Assembly (NCBI RefSeq): GCF_964204645.1
Contig: NC_134034.1
Location: 9,977,414-10,041,413 of the forward strand
DNA: 64,000 nucleotides
Reading direction: 5' to 3'
Origin: Tubulanus polymorphus
Lineage: Eukaryota; Nemertea; Palaeonemertea; Tubulaniformes; Tubulanidae
Part shown: one piece after another, positions 59,481 through 64,000 of the stretch
How the letters are laid out: every line of letters starts with the position of its first letter
Position numbering within the stretch: position 1 is the stretch's first letter
Program-made: the position numbers and the translations under genes
Notes under the pieces: model-generated
What the model saw: the letters and a program-made list of their open reading frames with translations, nothing else
Database searches by the model: none
What the model was told of the DNA's origin: nothing

Positions 59481-59724
59481 CGATAAAATATATCGGATAT
59501 TTGAGGGTTTTGGTTCCAGGCTGTAGGTGGATATCTCGTTATTAAAGTACCTGTTCTCAGATTCGTTCTCATTCCAACAGCAGCTCCGGCATTTTTGAAA
59601 GTGAAATATTTTACGAGGTTATGTAAATGCTCTATACAATTGAATCCATGTTTTCTGTGTTTACTTTGATGTTCTGTAGACGAATAGTTTCTGTATAGAG
59701 AAAAATGTAAGAAATATAGGATAA

Positions 59725-59730
59725 AATAAA
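59725..59730 (+). other. Candidate poly(A) signal of SLC38A11-like gene
   Basis: AATAAA about 1.27 kb after the stop at 58455, followed by AT-rich then TG-containing sequence. It would give a long 3'UTR; nearer weak hexamers are possible. Confidence 0.35.
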
Positions 59731-60139
59731 GTTTCTAATACAATATGTGCATTGTAAACTTCAGTTCTGTAGGCAAACGGATTGTGGCACAATCTGACAC
59801 GAACAAAATTCGATGATAATAATAATACAATCGAAATGCACTCTCGTTTTCTAAACGAGCGTGTAATTACAGCTTATTAGCAATGCAAGTCCGACCAGGA
59901 TCCAGTCTCATGAAAAAGTAAAACTCAATTGATGTATTTGCTATTGGTTACTTCGTGTTTTGAATGAGGACAACATCAATTCCAACGTTAATTGATTTAT
60001 GCTTAAACTTTTTCGAGAAGCCTTGAGTGATATTACAGTCATGTCTCAAGTCGATACGGCGAAGTCGCGATGATATCCAGGTTGATAAGTCTTCTATTCA
60101 TAAGCTGTTGTCTGGGCGATTTTACGACTTTCACGACTC

Positions 60140-61183
60140 TCACGAGTCTTTTCCTCGTCTGTCAGTTTCCGCGTGTGGAAGTTTTTGCCGGAAGTTCTTG
60201 TTAACTATGGCGTATATGAAGAAGTTAATACAAGAATTAAGCACGGTAGTCAAGCCACCTATCGTATAGAAAATCGGCCAGAGGACAGAAATCTTCGTAG
60301 CGTATCTGACTATCTCAATGAAGACGTTCGGGAACTCGAGGATTATGAACGCCGTACAAACGTATATGACGGTGACCGTTGCTTTCGTTTGGGAGTTGCC
60401 TTTCGCGCTGCCGCCAGGCGTCGCCGTGGCCGATGGGTTTAGAAGCGATAGCCGATGCCTCCTGTTAGCGAACAGCCAGATTAGCATGGACGCATCGGCT
60501 AACAGAGTCAGGAATACGGGCACCAGCGTGTTGATGACGCGTAACTGAATGATCGGGAAGTAAAGTAAAACTTTGCGCGAACTTTTCATTAACGAGAAAG
60601 CCGGGGTGATGCAATAATCGTCGAACGGGTTTATCTCGAAGGCGAGCGACCACAGGCAAATATGCGAGACGAAAAATATGACGGTCATCCATACGCTGGA
60701 TAGCATCAAACGGCGTGAGGTCAAAACTATCGGCGCTTTCAACGGGTAAACGATAATGAACAGGCGTTCGAGTTGCACGAGAACCGTCATCCAGTTACGA
60801 ACGGCGACGAGAGTTGTTTTCGGTACGACCAAAACGCGGAAAGCGCCAGGGAATATCTGATAGGGATTACGGTTGAAGACGTAGCGACCGTAAACGATGC
60901 GAAACGTGACGTAGAGCACTGGGCCCGACAGCAGCACGGTCACCAGGAACCCGGCGTCGACCATCGCCAGTAACCACAGCGCGTAAACCGATCGATGAGC
61001 TCTACGCAGACGACCCAATACGACGACCGTTAGAACGTTCAGGGCTAAACCGACGACGCTCATGAAACCGATACCGTAGACTTCGGTGTGAAAGCGAACG
61101 TAATACGCCGGGTTCGTGTCGGTACATGATGATCGATTATTGGTTGACGATGAACTGTTGTCGCCTATGATCGACTGGGCCAT
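60140..61183 (-). CDS. Class A peptide GPCR, FMRFamide-receptor-like, single exon
   Basis: 347 residues, ATG at 61183 with an in-frame TAA six bases upstream. An N-terminal tail with Asn sequons (NSS, NRS) precedes seven hydrophobic segments: TM1 with GLALN, TM2 with LLAMVD, TM3 ending LERLFIIVYPLKAP, TM4 with W, an ECL2 cysteine (DDYC), TM5, TM6 and TM7 ending NSCINFFIYAIVNKNFRQKL. The NWMTV...ER...PLKAP and NFFIY patterns match invertebrate FMRFamide/myosuppressin-type receptors, plasma-membrane G-protein-coupled receptors for neuropeptides. Oddities: DRY is ERL, there is no cysteine at the top of TM3 to pair with ECL2, and the TM6 CWxP is EFP. It is intronless, convergent with the transporter gene. 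Orphan ligand; the peptide precursor at 14927 is not evidently its partner. Confidence 0.9.
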   Translation of the reverse strand: MAQSIIGDNSSSSTNNRSSCTDTNPAYYVRFHTEVYGIGFMSVVGLALNVLTVVVLGRLRRAHRSVYALWLLAMVDAGFLVTVLLSGPVLYVTFRIVYGRYVFNRNPYQIFPGAFRVLVVPKTTLVAVRNWMTVLVQLERLFIIVYPLKAPIVLTSRRLMLSSVWMTVIFFVSHICLWSLAFEINPFDDYCITPAFSLMKSSRKVLLYFPIIQLRVINTLVPVFLTLLADASMLIWLFANRRHRLSLLNPSATATPGGSAKGNSQTKATVTVIYVCTAFIILEFPNVFIEIVRYATKISVLWPIFYTIGGLTTVLNSCINFFIYAIVNKNFRQKLPHAETDRRGKDS

Positions 61184-61492
61184 TGTTTATGTCATTTTCC
61201 TATTCGCACGTCGTGGATAACTGAAATACATACACCTAATCCAATCACAATGTTTAATAGCGAATTCTAAATCGGATTGATTAAATCATTAAGCTGATTT
61301 ATATCATCCTATTGAGTAGCAATCCACTCCGATTCGACTTCGGAGGTTTTGAAATCGATAATACATACATGGTAGATGAAACACTCTCTGTCCGTGCTAC
61401 AGAATCCCACAATATGGAACAAAAAATGAGTTCGAAATGTTTCCTCGAATAAATGATTTATTTCACCGAGTTTAATGTACATGTTTGTATTC

Positions 61493-61525
61493 CTGAAGAT
61501 GACTATTAGAATATAGTCGAAACGT
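61493..61525 (+). ncRNA. Hammerhead-like hairpin motif (tentative)
   Basis: CTGAAGA, one extra T, a GACTAT/ATAGTC stem with a short loop, then GAAACGTT. The order CUGANGA, stem, GAAA is that of a hammerhead core and such motifs are reported at ends of Penelope-like elements. The extra base and lack of a clear stem I make activity doubtful. Confidence 0.25.
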
Positions 61526-61690
61526 TGACTAGACTAAACTTTAGTCAAAGAAAAACGCCGGGCTGTATTATTTCTACTATTAGTTTTGCGATTTCTCTTA
61601 CTATCGTTTCAATGCGGACAAAAAGTCCATTCGTTGTTTTCTTTTGTGATTACCCTGCTCATTCAAGTGTCAGTTTGCCTAAAAATACAT

Positions 61691-62010
61691 CCTCCCCGGC
61701 AGGGATTCGAACCTGATGGTATCGAGGTTGCCGCGGTACGAAACCCTGCCACACTAGACCGAGCGCGCAGCTTACATGATGCCATCATTAGCATATCAGA
61801 TATTCCGTTTTATTCTAGCCTGGGCTTTCCCATTTATAGTTTTTTCCATGAAATTTACCTCAGCGAGTACACAACTAGCAATCTGATAGGTGCCGCGAGT
61901 TTTCCTGCGGCAAAGTGCACATGTACGTGCGCACACGGTCTAGTGTGGCAGGGGTTCGTGCGGCGTGGCTGAGTGTAGCGATGCCATGAGGTTTGAATCC
62001 CTGCCGTTGG
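61691..62010. mobile_element. MITE with tRNA-like inverted arms, copy 2
   Basis: The left arm CCTCCCCGGCAGGGATTCGA and right arm GGTTTGAATCCCTGCCG are mirrored, with ACTAGACCGAGCGCGC and GCGCACACGGTCTAGT further in. Same family as 24349-24606, with a longer interior. Confidence 0.65.
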
Positions 62011-62052
62011 ACGATGCTATGATACTGTTGTTTTTCCATTGACAATCTCATT

Positions 62053-62090
62053 CACCTGATGAAGCTGCTATGCGTGTGCGAAAGCTCGTG
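62053..62090 (+). repeat. CTGATGA...GCGAAAGCTCGTG hairpin end
   Basis: ACCTGATGAAGCTGC then a loop and GCGAAAGCTCGTG. Same terminal phrase as 46700-46805, immediately next to the MITE at 61691-62010. Confidence 0.5.
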
Positions 62091-62877
62091 TGCCAGTCGT
62101 AGTAATACTCGTCTCGTGATCAACACGGACCAAAGTGTTTCTCGTCACTCTCGTCAGCAGCAGATCGTGGGGCCTTATGGTACTTCCGTTATACCATGAA
62201 ACCTGAGCACAATATTGTTAGAGGCACCTTGTCGAAAATGATACTTTGTTGTTAAAAACAGCACATTCTGTTAAACAAAGCAAGAATTTGGAATAGGAAT
62301 CTTTTGCCTGGGCACAGCTTGGACGTGGTAGGTTGATATGTAATGTCAATTCTACAAACTGCGAAGTCCACGAATATTTTATACATGAACAACAAAAAGT
62401 ATTTTGTAGACGATTTTATTTGAGGTCAGTTTGAAGTTCTTTTTTTATTATTCGTATCTACAAACTAAAAACAATTTAAGTTCCCTATTACAGGTCGCAA
62501 TTCCACATCCAACTTTCGACGCCGATTTCCAAGAATCCTAGATGATGAAATTAATAAAATATCACTGCCTGTGACAGAAAGGGTAGCACCAGTTAAAAGG
62601 CAGAGGTCGGGTCCACCGAAAATACCAATATATATACATGCACCTTTAAGTTATTTTACTATATCGGAATATTTTTTACGGTTAACCGCCGATCACACAA
62701 CTAGTATATATGTACTTCGATTTCAAAATCAAACCCCCTTTTTCGTTCCCGGCAGGTGTGTGTGGTGGGTTTGTAAGATACACCAAATAAAAACAAATCA
62801 AACGAAATCTACCAATTAATTAGATAATAGGGTCAATCCATAGTTAAAGATAAAAAAAGAAAGAAAAATTTTTTTAC
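62091..62877. other. No supported exon
   Basis: I looked here for the next CAP-gene exon, expected to begin with a codon for V then W in phase 0, and did not find it. Short plus frames are not supported. Confidence 0.4.
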
Positions 62878-63568
62878 CATAGATGTGGATTGTGCGCAGT
62901 ATTTGGCATTTCCCGGACAACCTTTTAGCATATAGTTGGTTTTCGTCGACCAGGCTTTAACAGCCACTCTCATCAGATTCCTGTTGGCGATCACCTCGCT
63001 GACCATGTACAGGTTTTCGGGGTATAGGTAAGCGTGCGACGAAGATTCCATGCTGCAATAATTGGCGTGTGCTTTAGCCTTTTTCGCCAAATCGCTCGAC
63101 CATTCCTTTGAAGGCACAAAAAATGTGTTTATCGTTAGCATGAAAATAGCGACACAAATTTGAAAATATCTCGGGTAGTGCTGAACACATGAAGTCTAAA
63201 AGATCAGTTTTCGAAAGTGTGCTGATAGATGTCTAATGTCTGGTGTTTGTAGTTCTTTTTTAATTAAACATGTCTCAGGCGAAGAACTGAACACATGCGA
63301 AGTGTTGGACGATCAGAAATTAGAATAATAGTGATGAAATATCTAATTATGTCTGGGCGCAGGGTCCGGGCATGAAAGCAGATGTAGGAATGACACCAAA
63401 ACAGATTGTAGTCCTTAGTTTCATCTGTGTTTTTCATTCAAGATCAAAATATTCACTTACGATTCCAGTCGATATTTTGTCGTGTTCAGCAATGGCTGTT
63501 GATCTCAGTTCACCGGCCGCGGCCACTCCCAAAAATACCAACAATAACGAAGCGCTAAGATACATCAT
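62878..63568 (-). CDS. Secreted CAP-domain protein, 5' part only
   Basis: Exon A, 63568-63461 (36 codons), begins MMYLSASLLLVFLGVAAAG, a signal peptide, with donor GTAAGT. Exon B, 63105-62878 (76 codons), follows acceptor TTCAAAG and encodes EWSSDLAKKAKAHANYC, then YPENLYMVS, AVKAWSTKTNYML and KYCAQSTSM. These correspond to the CAP-domain W-x-x-x-LA-x-x-A-x-x-x-A-x-x-C, GENLY and A-x-x-W motifs and the start of CxHYTQxVW. Both junctions are phase 0. The usual HNxxR helix between signal and EWSSDL is absent or very short, so a small exon may be missed. The 3' exons (V-W and hinge) were not found up to the GPCR gene, so the gene may be broken or have a long intron. CAP proteins are extracellular and of varied role; none is assigned here. 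Confidence 0.65.
63165..63320. repeat. Dispersed copy of the 110-bp unit in the CAP intron
   Basis: GTGCTGATAGATGTCTAATG, TCTGGTGTTTGTAGTTC and GAACACATGCGAAGTGTTGG match the unit at 39190-39835. It lies between the two CAP exons. Confidence 0.75.
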
Positions 63569-63728
63569 CTGTAATTTACAAATATGGTAATACCTGATAT
63601 GAGTATGATTGCTTCTCCGCCAGATGGTGCTAGTAGTCAGCAGGTCGTCTGCAGATTCGATTAAAACCTATTCTTATTTTCTCATATTCAATGAATTACG
63701 AACAACAGCAATATTATATATAACCTTG

Positions 63729-63893
63729 AAGCTCAACGCACACGACACGGAAACAAAACAGGCTTGATTTCGGAAAAGTTGTTCCCGAAACCGGGTTTCT
63801 CGTTTCTCGTAAAGGCTCACAGTCAAGGAAACGCTCGAAAACACGTTTCTGTGTCCTGTTTCAGTGTGTCCCTGCGTCGTAGGCGTTGGGCTT
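63729..63893. mobile_element. 165-bp MITE with AAGCTCAACGC termini
   Basis: AAGCTCAACGCACACGACAC on the left and GTCGTAGGCGTTGGGCTT on the right are imperfect inverted repeats. The interior is rich in GTTTCTCGTTTCTCG and GGAAAC phrases that recur at 40730-41010. Confidence 0.6.
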
Positions 63894-64000
63894 TAGATCA
63901 ATCACCAGGCATTAATTGATAAAAATCAATTGAAAATGAACTGAATTTTCATCGACCAACTCTGAAACGGCTCGCTGTCGAAAAGAAAATCCCAATACTC

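Overview
This is eukaryotic (animal) nuclear DNA. Every convincing gene is split by GT-AG introns, several intergenic and intronic stretches are dense in minisatellites, MITEs and tRNA-derived SINEs, and the families present are metazoan: a LanC-like protein, a DEG/ENaC channel, an SLC38-type transporter, a class A peptide GPCR, a CAP protein and a likely amidated peptide precursor. The mix fits a marine invertebrate, most likely a lophotrochozoan; the sequence alone does not give the species. I saw no prokaryotic, rRNA or CRISPR features.

Layout, left to right: (1) 1-5 kb is gene-free and AT-rich apart from a fold-back element at 462-1300. (2) 5135-10298, minus strand: a complete nine-exon LANCL1/2-type gene of 402 codons. 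(3) 14927-15241, plus: a single-exon secreted precursor with one four-cysteine, probably amidated peptide. (4) 18297-25583, minus: a complete nine-exon DEG/ENaC channel of 950 residues. One 1483-bp exon inserts about 450 cysteine-free, helix-rich residues into the extracellular domain; the gene's 3' end runs into a 26-bp minisatellite. (5) About 28 kb to 58455, plus: an SLC38A11-like amino-acid transporter whose first coding exon (30062-30103) appears to be separated from the rest (48339 onward) by an 18-kb repeat-rich intron. (6) 60140-61183, minus: an intronless FMRFamide-receptor-like GPCR. (7) 62878-63568, minus: the first recognisable exons of a CAP-domain secreted protein.

All six protein families were assembled by hand from splice sites whose phases agree at each junction. 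The DEG/ENaC and SLC38A11-like genes are divergent (heads about 2.5-4.5 kb apart); SLC38A11 and the GPCR are convergent. I see no sign of operon-like coupling. The genes share themes of membrane transport and peptide signalling, but shared function is not shown.

The repeat content is informative. At least eight minisatellite arrays occur, many inside introns or a 3'UTR. A 327-bp MITE occurs twice with 9-bp target duplications. A dispersed element carries a CTCF-like core and is locally tandem at two places. A hairpin motif ending in GAAACG/GAAAGC resembles the ends of Penelope-like or ribozyme-bearing elements. The best candidate for something undescribed is the enlarged DEG/ENaC ectodomain; the peptide precursor is second.
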